A stretch of 64,000 nt of DNA from assembly GCA_016703765.1 (NCBI GenBank), contig JADJBL010000003.1, positions 62,001-126,000 on the forward strand, read 5' to 3'. Within the stretch, counting starts at the first letter, position 1. Each line of letters begins with the position of its first letter. The notes beneath the pieces are model-generated. The model worked only from the letters and a program-made list of their open reading frames with translations. It had not been told where the DNA came from and ran no database searches. Source of the DNA: Saprospirales bacterium. Its GTDB lineage: Bacteria; Bacteroidota; Bacteroidia; Chitinophagales; Saprospiraceae. A program made the translations under genes and the position numbers. This document shows, one piece after another, positions 10,266-18,728 of the stretch.

Positions 10266-11501
10266 ATGTCGGTCGAACGGCAACTATACCGGGCGAGCAT
10301 CGGGCTATTGATCGAATATCCCTACTTCGGGGCTCTTTTGAGCGAGCTCGTAAAGGAGGTAAGTCCTGCCTCGACGCAATCCATCGCCATTCGTTATGAA
10401 GAGCCGGTTTTCGTGCTGAGCGTCAACCCCGAATATTGGACCCAACGCATACCCGGCGAAGGGCAGCGCATGGGATGCCTGCTCCACCAGGTCCTCCACC
10501 TCTTTTTCGGCCACCCCTGGCCAGGCCTGGGTTTGACCAATCGATTTCTGTCCGACGTCGCAGCAGATCTGGCTGTCAATCAATTCACCCCCACGCATTG
10601 GCTGCCAAAAAACGCCGTCCTGTCGGGCGGGCTGGCAGAATTTCCTTTGGCGCCTCATCAATCCCTTCTTCATTATTACGAAAAATTGGAAGCCCTCCTC
10701 GCTGATGGCGGGCGTCAATACCCGATGGCATTTTCTACGCTCATGCAATGGTATGAGCATCGGGAAACCTTGTTCGAATCGCACGACTCCTGGTACCGAT
10801 CTTCCCCTGGGAAAAAAGGCGACAAAGAGCTGGCCCGCTGGAGCGCCCGCTCCCTGATCCGGCAAACCGCGGTGGCAGCGGGGGAGAAGGCCCTTGCCCA
10901 ATTGCCGCCCGCCCTTCGGCTGGAATTGGGGAAAGAGGCCCCCGGCCCCAGTCAAGAGATGAATTGGCGAAAATTATTGCGCCAGTTTGCCCAATCGAGC
11001 CGCACTACCTATTTGAAAGAAACCATCCGCAGGCCCAGCAAGCGATACGGGACCACCCCGGGCATCCGGCTGCGCAGAAGGCAGCGCCTGCTGGTGGCGG
11101 TGGATACGTCCGGCTCCGTTTCCAAAGAGGAGCAAGCCGCCTTTTTCGAAGAGATTCGTTTTCTGGGGCATACCGGCGCGGAGATTACCCTGCTGGAATT
11201 CGACGTAGAAATTCAACAGATTTCCAAATACAAGGGCCGGCAACCCGCCTTTTTGTTGGGCGGCGGCGGCACCAGCTTCCTGCCCGTCCTGGAATACGCC
11301 AACAAAAGCGGCCCCTGGGACGGGGTCATCCTGTTCACCGACGGTTTTGCCCCCATACCCCGCCTGGGCATCCGCCCGCCCATCCTTTGGGCGATCACGG
11401 CCGGCGGACTTTCGCCTGCCACATCCATGTACCAGGGACTCCCCGGCCTGAAGCTGAAACTGCGCGAAGGCGTTGAAAAAAGTAATATCTTCGGCGTATG
11501 A
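10266..11501 (+). CDS. VWA-like protein with degenerate metallopeptidase motif (DUF2201 type)
   Basis: 411 residues, cytoplasmic. The N-terminal half resembles the putative metallopeptidase domain paired with VWA-like domains. Where HExxH is expected, residues 74-78 read HQVLH (LLHQVLHLFFGH), so the catalytic Glu is Gln; a third His is at 83. This suggests the domain binds metal or is structural rather than cleaving. The C-terminal half is VWA-like with a MIDAS-type motif (LLVAVDTSGSVSKEE) and a later VILFTDGFAP. The stop overlaps the ATPase start by four bases (ATGA). VWA plus MoxR-type AAA+ pairs act together as chaperone-like machines; the target here is unknown. Confidence 0.8.
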   Translation: MSVERQLYRASIGLLIEYPYFGALLSELVKEVSPASTQSIAIRYEEPVFVLSVNPEYWTQRIPGEGQRMGCLLHQVLHLFFGHPWPGLGLTNRFLSDVAADLAVNQFTPTHWLPKNAVLSGGLAEFPLAPHQSLLHYYEKLEALLADGGRQYPMAFSTLMQWYEHRETLFESHDSWYRSSPGKKGDKELARWSARSLIRQTAVAAGEKALAQLPPALRLELGKEAPGPSQEMNWRKLLRQFAQSSRTTYLKETIRRPSKRYGTTPGIRLRRRQRLLVAVDTSGSVSKEEQAAFFEEIRFLGHTGAEITLLEFDVEIQQISKYKGRQPAFLLGGGGTSFLPVLEYANKSGPWDGVILFTDGFAPIPRLGIRPPILWAITAGGLSPATSMYQGLPGLKLKLREGVEKSNIFGV

Positions 11502-12617
11502 AAAGGGCTTTCGATTATATCACCTACGGCGCGTCCGGTTCGAGCAGGGAGGTGGAGCAACTCCTGAGCTTTCTGCTCGATTCCAGCTTTCGGGGCGAGC
11601 AAAAGGAGGCCCCCGTTCCCGTCTGCATCTGGGGCCGGCATGGGATCGGAAAAACCCAGATCGTAAAGGATTTGGCTGCCCGGATGGGCGCCGCATTCGC
11701 CTATATCGCCCCCGCCCAGTTTGAAGAAATGGGCGACCTGCTGGGCATGCCCCAGGTGGCGGAAAATGCCCAGGGGGAAAGGGTTTCCCGCTTTGCCCCG
11801 CCCGATTGGGTTCCGAGAGAAGAAGGCCCCGGCGTTTTGCTGATCGACGATGTAAACCGGGCTGACGACCGTATCCTGCGGGGCCTGATGCAATTGCTAC
11901 AAAACTACGAACTGGTCAGTTGGAGGCTACCCCAAAAATGGCATATCGTGCTCACCGCCAACCCCGACGGCGGCGACTACTCCGTGACCCCCATGGACGA
12001 CGCCATGCTGACCCGGATGCTACACATCACCCTGGAGTGGAACCTCGAAGCCTGGCTGAACTGGGCTGCCAGGGCCGGGGTCGACCAACGGGGCATTGCC
12101 TTTGTACAGGCTTATCCGGAATTGGTGGACGGAACCCGCACGACCCCTCGAACCCTGGTACAGTTCTTCCAATCCATTGCCCCGATTGCCGATCTATCCA
12201 AAGAACTTTCCCTGGTCCGGATGCTGGCCGAAGGATGCCTGGACCTCGAGACGAGCGCCGCTTTCCTGTCCTTTATCCGCTCCGAATTGCCCCAATTGAT
12301 TGCTCCGGAGGACCTGCTCGGCGCAAGCGATTTTTCCGAAATCGCCAATAAACTTCGCACGCAGGTAGAACAGCCCGTCAAGCGGCTGGACATCCTCTCC
12401 ATCCTGTCCGCCCGCCTGCTGGCCTGCCTCGAACAGGGCAAAGGGATGGACCCCCGCCCAACTGGCCAACCTCGAGCAGTTCCTCCTCCTCGATCTGATC
12501 CCGCCCGACCTGCGTTTTCGGCTCGCTCAATCGCTGGCCAATAGCGCTCAGCCACAATTGCGGGATTTCATCGGCCGCCCCTCCATCGGTAAAATCCTCC
12601 TGGAAGGTATTGCCTGA
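11498..12617 (+). CDS. MoxR-type AAA+ ATPase (AAA_5), frameshift near C-terminus
   Basis: About 372 residues once a frameshift is repaired. Walker A is WGRHGIGKTQIV (near residue 50), Walker B GVLLIDDVNRADD, followed by the sensor-1 type VLTANPDGG. This is a dynein-related/MoxR-like ATPase. The frame breaks in a run of five C at 12451-12455. Dropping one C lets the reading continue to a TGA at 12615-12617 with sensible sequence (AQLANLEQFLLLDLIPPDL), while the uncorrected frame gives an arginine- and proline-rich tail ending at 12544. It overlaps the VWA-like gene by ATGA, so the pair is translationally coupled. Confidence 0.85.
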
Positions 12618-12656
12618 TCCCTCATCTCTACACTCTCCACTCTCATCTCTAATCCA

Positions 12657-12664
12657 TATCTTTG
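12657..12664 (+). promoter_or_regulatory. Candidate -7 box (TATCTTTG) for the class-V aminotransferase gene
   Basis: TATCTTTG matches the Bacteroidota TAnnTTTG -7 element. No convincing TTTG lies about 19 bases upstream. The predicted transcription start (about 12671) would leave a 15-base leader before the ATG at 12686. A TTG start at 12662 would fall inside the box, which argues for the later ATG. Confidence 0.45.
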
Positions 12665-12685
12665 GCTCCAGAAAACTGCCAACCT

Positions 12686-14167
12686 ATGTGGACACACGCT
12701 CAATCGACCAGCACAGAGGCCTATTTTCAGCAATTCCGGAAAAATATTCTGGGGATCGAGGCCCGGTTCCGGACCCCTTATGGGGAGATGCCGCTGGTTT
12801 ACGCCGACTGGATCGCAAGCGGCCGCTTGTACCGGCCCATTGAAGATGCGCTGTTGAATAAGTTCGGTCCCATGGTCGGAAATACCCATTCCGAGTCGAG
12901 CGAGACGGGGCAATGTATGACCAGGGCATACCAACACGCCCACGCCATCATCAAAAAGCACGTCAACGCCAATGAGGACGACGTGATCCTCACCTGCGGG
13001 TCGGGGATGACGGGCGCCCTGGCCAAATTCCAGCGCATCCTCGGGCTGCGCCTTCCGGAAAAATTGCATCCCTATCTCGATCTTCCCGAGGAGGAAAGGC
13101 CGGTCATTTTCATCACACACATGGAGCACCACTCCAACCAGACCCCCTGGCTGGAGTCGATTTCTGATGTGGTGGTGATACCGCCCGACGAAAACCTGCT
13201 GGTTCAAGGCAAGGCGCTGGAGGAAGCCCTTCAGAAATACGCCCACCGCAAGATGAAGATCGGCTCGTTTTCCGCCTGTTCGAACGTGACGGGTATCATG
13301 CCGCCTTACCACGAACTGGCGAAGATTATGCACAAACACGGGGGGTACTGTTTTGTAGACTTTGCCGCCTCTGCGCCCTACTGCGCGATCGACATGCACC
13401 CCTCCGACCCGGAGGAAAAACTGGACGCCATTTTCTTTTCTCCCCATAAATTTCTGGGTGGCCCGGGTAGCAGCGGAGTCCTGATCTTTTGCAAGCAATT
13501 GTACCGCAACCGTATTCCCGACCACCCCGGCGGGGGTACCGTCACCTGGACCAACCCCTGGGGCGAACACGCCTATTTCGACGATATCGAAATCCGGGAA
13601 GACGGGGGCACTCCGCCTTTTCTCCAGGCGATTCGCGCGGCCCTGGCCGTCCGGCTTAAGGAGCAGATGGGGGTGGACCGAATGCACGAAAGAGAACAGG
13701 AACTCCTCGAACAGGCCTATGAGCTTTTACAGCGGGTTCCCGGGCTGAATATCCTGGGCGATACCAGCGTGCCGCGCCTGGGCGTCTTGTCCTTTTACAT
13801 CGAGGGCATCCATCACAACCTGCTCGTCCGCCTGCTCAACGACCGCTTCGGGATACAGGTGCGCGGCGGCTGTTCCTGTGCGGGCACCTACGGCCACTAC
13901 CTCTTGAACGTGGACCGGCAAACATCCCAAGCGATCACCAGCAAGATCAACGAAGGCGATTTGTCGGCGAAGCCGGGCTGGGTGCGGCTTTCCCTTCATC
14001 CGACTATGAGTTCGGAGGAACTGAATTATATCTGTTCCGGTATTCTGGAGGTGACAGACAAACTGGAGGACTGGAAAAAAGATTACCTCTACGACAACAA
14101 GGCCAATGAGTTTTTTCACAAACATTTCCGCAAACCGGAGGAGGAGATCCTCAACTGGTTTGCGTAA
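12686..14167 (+). CDS. Class-V aminotransferase / cysteine-desulfurase-like PLP enzyme
   Basis: 493 residues from the ATG at 12686; an in-frame TTG at 12662 is less likely because it overlaps a promoter box. The fold-type I PLP core is clear: CGSGMTGALAKFQ for phosphate binding, THMEHHSN, the Asp of YCFVDFAASAP, and the Schiff-base Lys in FFSPHKFLGGPGSSG. A cysteine-bearing loop RGGCSCAGTYGHYLL resembles the active Cys loop of cysteine desulfurases/selenocysteine lyases. The protein is longer than IscS/SufS (about 400), with extra length at the C-terminus. No iron-sulfur assembly genes are next to it, so the substrate is open. Confidence 0.82.
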   Translation: MWTHAQSTSTEAYFQQFRKNILGIEARFRTPYGEMPLVYADWIASGRLYRPIEDALLNKFGPMVGNTHSESSETGQCMTRAYQHAHAIIKKHVNANEDDVILTCGSGMTGALAKFQRILGLRLPEKLHPYLDLPEEERPVIFITHMEHHSNQTPWLESISDVVVIPPDENLLVQGKALEEALQKYAHRKMKIGSFSACSNVTGIMPPYHELAKIMHKHGGYCFVDFAASAPYCAIDMHPSDPEEKLDAIFFSPHKFLGGPGSSGVLIFCKQLYRNRIPDHPGGGTVTWTNPWGEHAYFDDIEIREDGGTPPFLQAIRAALAVRLKEQMGVDRMHEREQELLEQAYELLQRVPGLNILGDTSVPRLGVLSFYIEGIHHNLLVRLLNDRFGIQVRGGCSCAGTYGHYLLNVDRQTSQAITSKINEGDLSAKPGWVRLSLHPTMSSEELNYICSGILEVTDKLEDWKKDYLYDNKANEFFHKHFRKPEEEILNWFA

Positions 14168-14180
14168 CTGATGTTACGCA
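14161..14180 (+). terminator. Short hairpin overlapping the aminotransferase stop
   Basis: A perfect 8-bp stem, TGCGTAAC with GTTACGCA, around TGAT, includes the TAA stop codon at 14165-14167. It is followed by six A, so on this strand it lacks a T tail. Termination is possible but not certain. Confidence 0.45.
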
Positions 14181-14240
14181 AAAAAGGGATTGGAGTAGGG
14201 ATTAAAAGGGGATTAATAGGGATTAACGAGACTTACAACC

Positions 14241-14469
14241 GCTCGTGAGGGTCTCCGACCCGAAACGTACCGTTGGCAAGTCTCCTGACTTGCGTAAATT
14301 CATAAAAAAGCAAAACACCAGGACCACAGATTAATCGGACTTATTGATTTCGCAGATATTTGCATTTTGATTTTCGGCTTGGCAGCTTTGGTTTCTTTCT
14401 CGCCCCTGAAGTCTTTGCAAGTCAGGAGACTTGCAGACCGTGCATTTCGGGTCGGAGACCCTCACGAGC
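14241..14469. repeat. 229-bp element bounded by 53-bp modular inverted repeats
   Basis: Arms 14241-14293 and 14417-14469 are inverted copies of 53 bases. The outer 25 bases (starting GCTCGTGAGGGTCTCC) and inner 18 bases (GCAAGTCTCCTGACTTGC) are identical; the middle 10 differ. Each arm itself holds two small hairpins, GGGTC-TCC-GACCC and GCAAGTC-TCCT-GACTTGC. The 123 bases between arms contain no ORF. The whole 14168-14525 spacer (358 bases) holds no gene. Just before it, 14186-14226 has four imperfect GGGATTA repeats. The shape suggests a REP- or MITE-like intergenic element, but no terminal duplication or transposase is seen. Confidence 0.7.
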
Positions 14470-14525
14470 AAACCTTTTGATTTTCAATAAACCAATCTCA
14501 AACGCATGTCGACAAACGTTTTCAT

Positions 14526-15815
14526 ATGAAAAGACCAATCTTTTTCCTGTTTGCGATCCTGATCTCCGCCACGGCCCTTAACAGTCAAAGCGCCCTCGAG
14601 CTCCGGCTTTACGAATTGCCGGACGTCATTTTCAAACCCATCGAAACGCCGGAGGGATTTGAAACCGCTTACGAGTTGAAGGTCAAACAGCCGCTCGATC
14701 ACAAACACCCCGAAAAAGGGTATTTCTACCAGCGGGTTTATCTGTCGCATGCCGGTTTTGACCAACCCAACGTCCTCATCACCGAGGGCTACAATCGGCC
14801 GAGCAACCGGATCTACGAATTGACCGATCTGCTCGACGCCAACCAGATCGAGGTGGAGCACCGATATTTCGGGGCCTCCGTTCCCCAGCCACTGGACTAT
14901 ACCTACCTCCGACTGGAACAAGTGGCCTCCGACCTCCACCACGTGCGCGAGCTGCTGGGGCAGATCTACGACGAGGAGTGGGTCGCCACCGGCATCAGCA
15001 AGGGCGGTCAGACCACTATTTTTTACCGGTATTTTTACCCGGAAGACGTCAGCGTGTCGGTGCCCTATGTGGCGCCGCTCAACCTGGATTTCGAGGACAA
15101 GCGGATATACGATTTCCTTCGGAATGTCGGCACGGACGAATGCCGGAAAGACATTTACGACCTGCAGGTGCGCCTGCTGAAGAACCGCGACAAAGTGCTG
15201 CCCCTGCTCCGCTGGCATGCAAAAGGCACTGGGGCCACCTTTGATTATCTGGGTTTCGAGACGGCCTTTGAGTACGGGGTGTTGGAATATCCCTTTTCCT
15301 TCTGGCAACTGGGCCACGATTGCGCCACTATCCCCGGCAAGGACGCCGACCTGGAGGCCGTGATCGACCACTTTATCGCCGTTGCGGGCATGGACCTGTT
15401 CAACGATCAATCGATGACCGATTATGCATCCCACTATTACCAGGCGGGCACGGAAATGGGCTACTACGGCTACGAGACGGAGCCGTTTAAAGGCCTCTTG
15501 AAAGCGGTACCCGCAAAACCCCACGCCGTATTCATGCCCAATAAAAAAACGGCCCCTTTCGACCCGACCCTGGTGCGAAATGTTTCGGACTGGTTGAAGA
15601 AAAACGGCAATAATTTCATCTACATCTACGGCGCGGTCGATACCTGGTCTGCGACCGGGGTTCCCCCCTCCGATAAAACCAATTCCGTATGGTTTATGAT
15701 GGATGGAAAAGACCACCGCACGGCCCGGATCGTCAACATGACGGCATCGGAGCGAAAGTTATTTATCGATACTATGGAGAAGTGGCTTAAAAGGGATATA
15801 GATAGAGGGCGTTAA
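14526..15815 (+). CDS. Secreted S37-family (PS-10-like) serine peptidase
   Basis: 429 residues with a signal peptide (MKRPIFFLFAILISATALNS). An alpha/beta-hydrolase serine peptidase that probably removes short peptides from protein N-termini. The nucleophile is in ATGISKGGQTTIFY (GxSxG). A likely Asp lies in YGAVDTWSATG and the His in DGKDHRTARI. The segment HRYFGASVPQPLDYTYL matches the substrate-pocket region seen in S28/S37 peptidases. Length and motif spacing fit S37. It stands downstream of the modular inverted repeat and upstream of the TonB_C/TPR protein on the same strand. Confidence 0.82.
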   Translation: MKRPIFFLFAILISATALNSQSALELRLYELPDVIFKPIETPEGFETAYELKVKQPLDHKHPEKGYFYQRVYLSHAGFDQPNVLITEGYNRPSNRIYELTDLLDANQIEVEHRYFGASVPQPLDYTYLRLEQVASDLHHVRELLGQIYDEEWVATGISKGGQTTIFYRYFYPEDVSVSVPYVAPLNLDFEDKRIYDFLRNVGTDECRKDIYDLQVRLLKNRDKVLPLLRWHAKGTGATFDYLGFETAFEYGVLEYPFSFWQLGHDCATIPGKDADLEAVIDHFIAVAGMDLFNDQSMTDYASHYYQAGTEMGYYGYETEPFKGLLKAVPAKPHAVFMPNKKTAPFDPTLVRNVSDWLKKNGNNFIYIYGAVDTWSATGVPPSDKTNSVWFMMDGKDHRTARIVNMTASERKLFIDTMEKWLKRDIDRGR

Positions 15816-15858
15816 ATTAAAAAAGTAAATTAAATTTTAGAATAGAAAGTTCGAAATA

Positions 15859-16924
15859 ATGAAACATCTTTTGATCCTTTTAGGCTTCATATGGAGCCGC
15901 GCCATTATCCGCCCAAACGGATACCACCATTTACCAGATCGCGGACGAAATGCCGCGCTTTCCGGGTTGTGAGCAACTCGACACCATCGTTCAGGTCAAG
16001 CAGCAATGCGCGCAGGCCAGTTTGCTGAAATTTATTTACGACAATGTCCGCTATCCCGAAACCGCCCGCCTGGAGGGGATCGAAGGGACCGTCGTATTGC
16101 GCTTTGTCGTGGAGACCGATGGGCTCATCTCCCATCTCGAGGTGCTCAAGGATATCGGAGGGGGCTGCGCCGCCGAAGCTCTCCGGGTGGTGGGCGCCAT
16201 GAATGAGGTGGGCGTCCGCTGGACTCCGGGAAAAAAGGAGGGTAAAACCGTTCGGGTACATCAGGTGCTGCCCATCCGGTTTAAATTGCAGGAACCGCCG
16301 CCCTACACCATGGTCGAGCGGGATACCGTTTATACGGTTTTCGAAGACACCCTTTCCTTCGAGGGAGGGCATGAAGCCTTGCTGGCCTTTGTTCAGGAAA
16401 AACTGATCTATCCACCGGCCGGCATCGACAGCTGCAAGGTGGGTGATATGGTGGTGGAGCTCCTGGTTCAGCCGGGCGGACGGCTCAAGGTCGTCAACGT
16501 GAGCGATTACAACAACCTGGGCTTTGATTTTCAGTTTGAGGCCATTCGCGCATCGACCTCCACCCTCGGCAAATGGACCCCCGCCAAATATCAGGGTCGC
16601 AGCGTGCCCACGATGTACGATATTCCCGTGTTGTTCGAGCCGAAAGATGCGCGTTGCGCCGAAAAAGTGAAATCGTTTGCCCGGGCCGGACAACTGGCCG
16701 AAGAGGGGATTGCGCTGTTCAACGAAGGAAAAAAAGAGGAAGGGTTTGCCAAATTATCGGAGGCAGTCGGCCTATTTCCGGAAAATGCCAACTTCCGATA
16801 TCTGAGAGGACAGGCTTATTTAAACGAAAAACAAATGGAGGCAGCCTGCGAGGATCTGAAAATCGCCAAACGGGTGCTGACGACCTCGTTTTTGGACGAT
16901 TTGCTGCCGTTAATTTGTAAGTAA
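15859..16924 (+). CDS. Exported protein with two TonB C-terminal-like domains and TPRs (frameshift in signal peptide)
   Basis: About 354 residues after repair. An ATG at 15859 starts a signal sequence (MKHLLILLGFIW) whose frame is lost at about 15891-15896; removing one base continues it as AAPLSAQTD and into the long open frame. Two successive TonB_C-like units follow: YPETARLEGIEGTVVLRFVV...WTPGKKEGKTV, then YPPAGIDSCKVGDMVVELLV...WTPAKYQGRSV. The C-terminus (about 255 on) has TPR-like helices (EEGFAKLSEAVGLFPENANF). Ordinary TonB proteins have an N-terminal anchor helix and one such domain; here the helix looks cleavable. A periplasmic adaptor role is inferred. Confidence 0.75.
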
Positions 16925-16947
16925 GGGGGCGGCCTTGCGCCGCCCCC
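16925..16947. terminator. Bidirectional terminator between convergent genes
   Basis: A perfect 9-bp GC stem, GGGGGCGGC (16925-16933) with GCCGCCCCC (16939-16947), and a five-base loop. It sits between the TonB_C/TPR gene (plus) and the FG-GAP gene (minus). No T tail is present, so strength is uncertain. Confidence 0.6.
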
Positions 16948-16961
16948 CTACCACACAAATA

Positions 16962-18695
16962 TTAATTTTTCACAAACCGCAAGGTAGTCAAGCGATCGCC
17001 TGCGCGGAGATGCAGGAGGTACATTCCCGGGCTCAGATCCGCCACGTTCAGCGTGGTCTGGAATTCGGTCTGACCGACTTGCTGAGTCCAGCTCTTTTGA
17101 ACCTTACCCAGGGCGTCGACGACTGAAAAGGTCAGTTCGCCCGGCATTTCCCGGAAGCTCAGCGCAAGCTGCACCGATTCCGTCGCCGGATTGGGGCTCA
17201 GCATGGCTTTCACATTCAAGGAATTTTCCGTGGTACCGACATTTTCCTGCACGTCGATGGTCATGACGGCAGGAGCAGCGCTAAAGCCCACGCCATCGAA
17301 AACCTGGAAGCCGAAGCTGTCGTAGTTGTCGCCAAATTCATTGGGCAGGGAGGTGTAGATCAACTTGTCGATCTCCGCGATCGGAATCTCGAGGTTTTCC
17401 ACGGCGGGGTTTCCGTCAAAAGTCAGGCTTCCCAAGCCGGGTAAGCTGGCGATCCGGATTCCTTCCAGCATATCGTCGATATCGGCATCGTCGAAGGGAA
17501 AATCCCCTGCGGCAAAGCTGTAGGGGACATTCTCCCCGGTGGTCACTTCGGCATCGGTGGTGATGGGCAGCGAATTGGGAACGCCCAGGTTTTCAAAATA
17601 CACCAGTCCACCGTAAGTCATGTAAGTGCCGAAGAAGAGGTCTTCGTCGCCATCGCCGTCGATATCGGCAAAAGCGGGTTGGGACAGGTAACCTCCGTTG
17701 AAGAAGATCCCCGAAGGCGCCTGCAGGCCGGCTGCAAAGGCGGGAGCAGAGGCCGTTCCCGTATTTTCGGAGTAAAAAACGGCAGAGTTGTCGTAATCTC
17801 CGTTGAGGTCGTAATAGATCATGTCCTGGTCCCCGTCGAGGTCCACGTCGGAGAAATCAAAAGTGCGCACGATGGCGTAGGCCGGAGGTACGACGCCAAA
17901 GGGATTGCTTACCGGAGCCGCAAAGGCGGGCGCCGAGGCCGTGCCCGTATTTTCGAAATATTTGGCAGTGCCGTAAAACTCGGTTGCAAACAAGTCGAGG
18001 TCTCCGTCGTTGTCCAGGTCCACAAAGCTGGCGATGGGGAAATAAGCTACCGGAACGAGCCCAAAGGGATTCGTTTCGGGAACGGGGGCGAATGCAGGTA
18101 CGGCAGCTGTTCCGGTATTCTCGCGGAACAGGAAGTTGCCATAGCCGGCCTGCGGCAAAAACGCGTCGAGGTCGCCGTCATCGTCGATATCGACAAAAGA
18201 AGGGGTGAAGATGTTGAGGTCGGAGATCCCATAAGGTAGCTCTACAGGCGCCTGAAAATCTGCAACGGCCGAGGTTCCCACATTCTGGTAGAAGCGAAGG
18301 GTGAGGTAATCCGAAGCGCCGTAAATGTACCCGGTGCTGAGCAGATCCAGGTCTCCATCGTCGTCGATATCGGCAAATGTGGGCAGATTGAATTCAGTCG
18401 TGTTGGTAAAGTTAAAAGGGGTCGCCTGGGCGGGCCCGAAGTTCTGCGCCTGAACCTGCTGGCTCATGCCAAGACCGAGCACCAGGCTGGCTGCACCCAT
18501 TGCACCCCGCAGCTGGCGGGTTGGGAAAATACGGCTGAGCTTGCGGTACAAGGTGCGGAGCTTGGAAACCAGGCTCCGTTGTTTGTCCTCCGCCAAACGA
18601 TGAAAACGGCCGCTATCCAACAAACGGCCGACCTCCTTTGCAAGTCGCCTGAATTGGCGGACCTTGCGCGCGAAGGGAGTAAGATTCCTCTGCAT
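16962..18695 (-). CDS. FG-GAP/VCBS repeat protein with T9SS C-terminal sorting domain (copy 1)
   Basis: 577 residues. The N-terminus is unusual: about 60 cationic, helix-prone residues (FARKVRQFRRLAKEVGRLL, KQRSLVSKLRTLYRKLSRI) precede a signal-like hydrophobic stretch ending VQAQ near 83. Four to five FG-GAP-type calcium-loop blades follow (FADIDDDGDLDLL, FVDIDDDGDLDAF, FVDLDNDGDLDLF, FADIDGDGDEDLF). A cadherin-like domain comes next (TTGENVPYSFAAGDFPFDDAD), then a type A sorting domain (SPNPATESVQLALSF ... GMYLLHLRAGDRLTTLRFVKN). It should be secreted by T9SS and attached to the surface. It is the second member of a tandem pair, 33 bases after its paralogue. Confidence 0.88.
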   Translation of the reverse strand: MQRNLTPFARKVRQFRRLAKEVGRLLDSGRFHRLAEDKQRSLVSKLRTLYRKLSRIFPTRQLRGAMGAASLVLGLGMSQQVQAQNFGPAQATPFNFTNTTEFNLPTFADIDDDGDLDLLSTGYIYGASDYLTLRFYQNVGTSAVADFQAPVELPYGISDLNIFTPSFVDIDDDGDLDAFLPQAGYGNFLFRENTGTAAVPAFAPVPETNPFGLVPVAYFPIASFVDLDNDGDLDLFATEFYGTAKYFENTGTASAPAFAAPVSNPFGVVPPAYAIVRTFDFSDVDLDGDQDMIYYDLNGDYDNSAVFYSENTGTASAPAFAAGLQAPSGIFFNGGYLSQPAFADIDGDGDEDLFFGTYMTYGGLVYFENLGVPNSLPITTDAEVTTGENVPYSFAAGDFPFDDADIDDMLEGIRIASLPGLGSLTFDGNPAVENLEIPIAEIDKLIYTSLPNEFGDNYDSFGFQVFDGVGFSAAPAVMTIDVQENVGTTENSLNVKAMLSPNPATESVQLALSFREMPGELTFSVVDALGKVQKSWTQQVGQTEFQTTLNVADLSPGMYLLHLRAGDRLTTLRFVKN

Positions 18696-18728
18696 TGCTT
18701 TAATGATTTATGGTGATTAATGTAAAAA

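Noticed and set aside
14241..14469. Insertion sequence
   Set aside because: No transposase, no target duplication and only 123 bases between arms.
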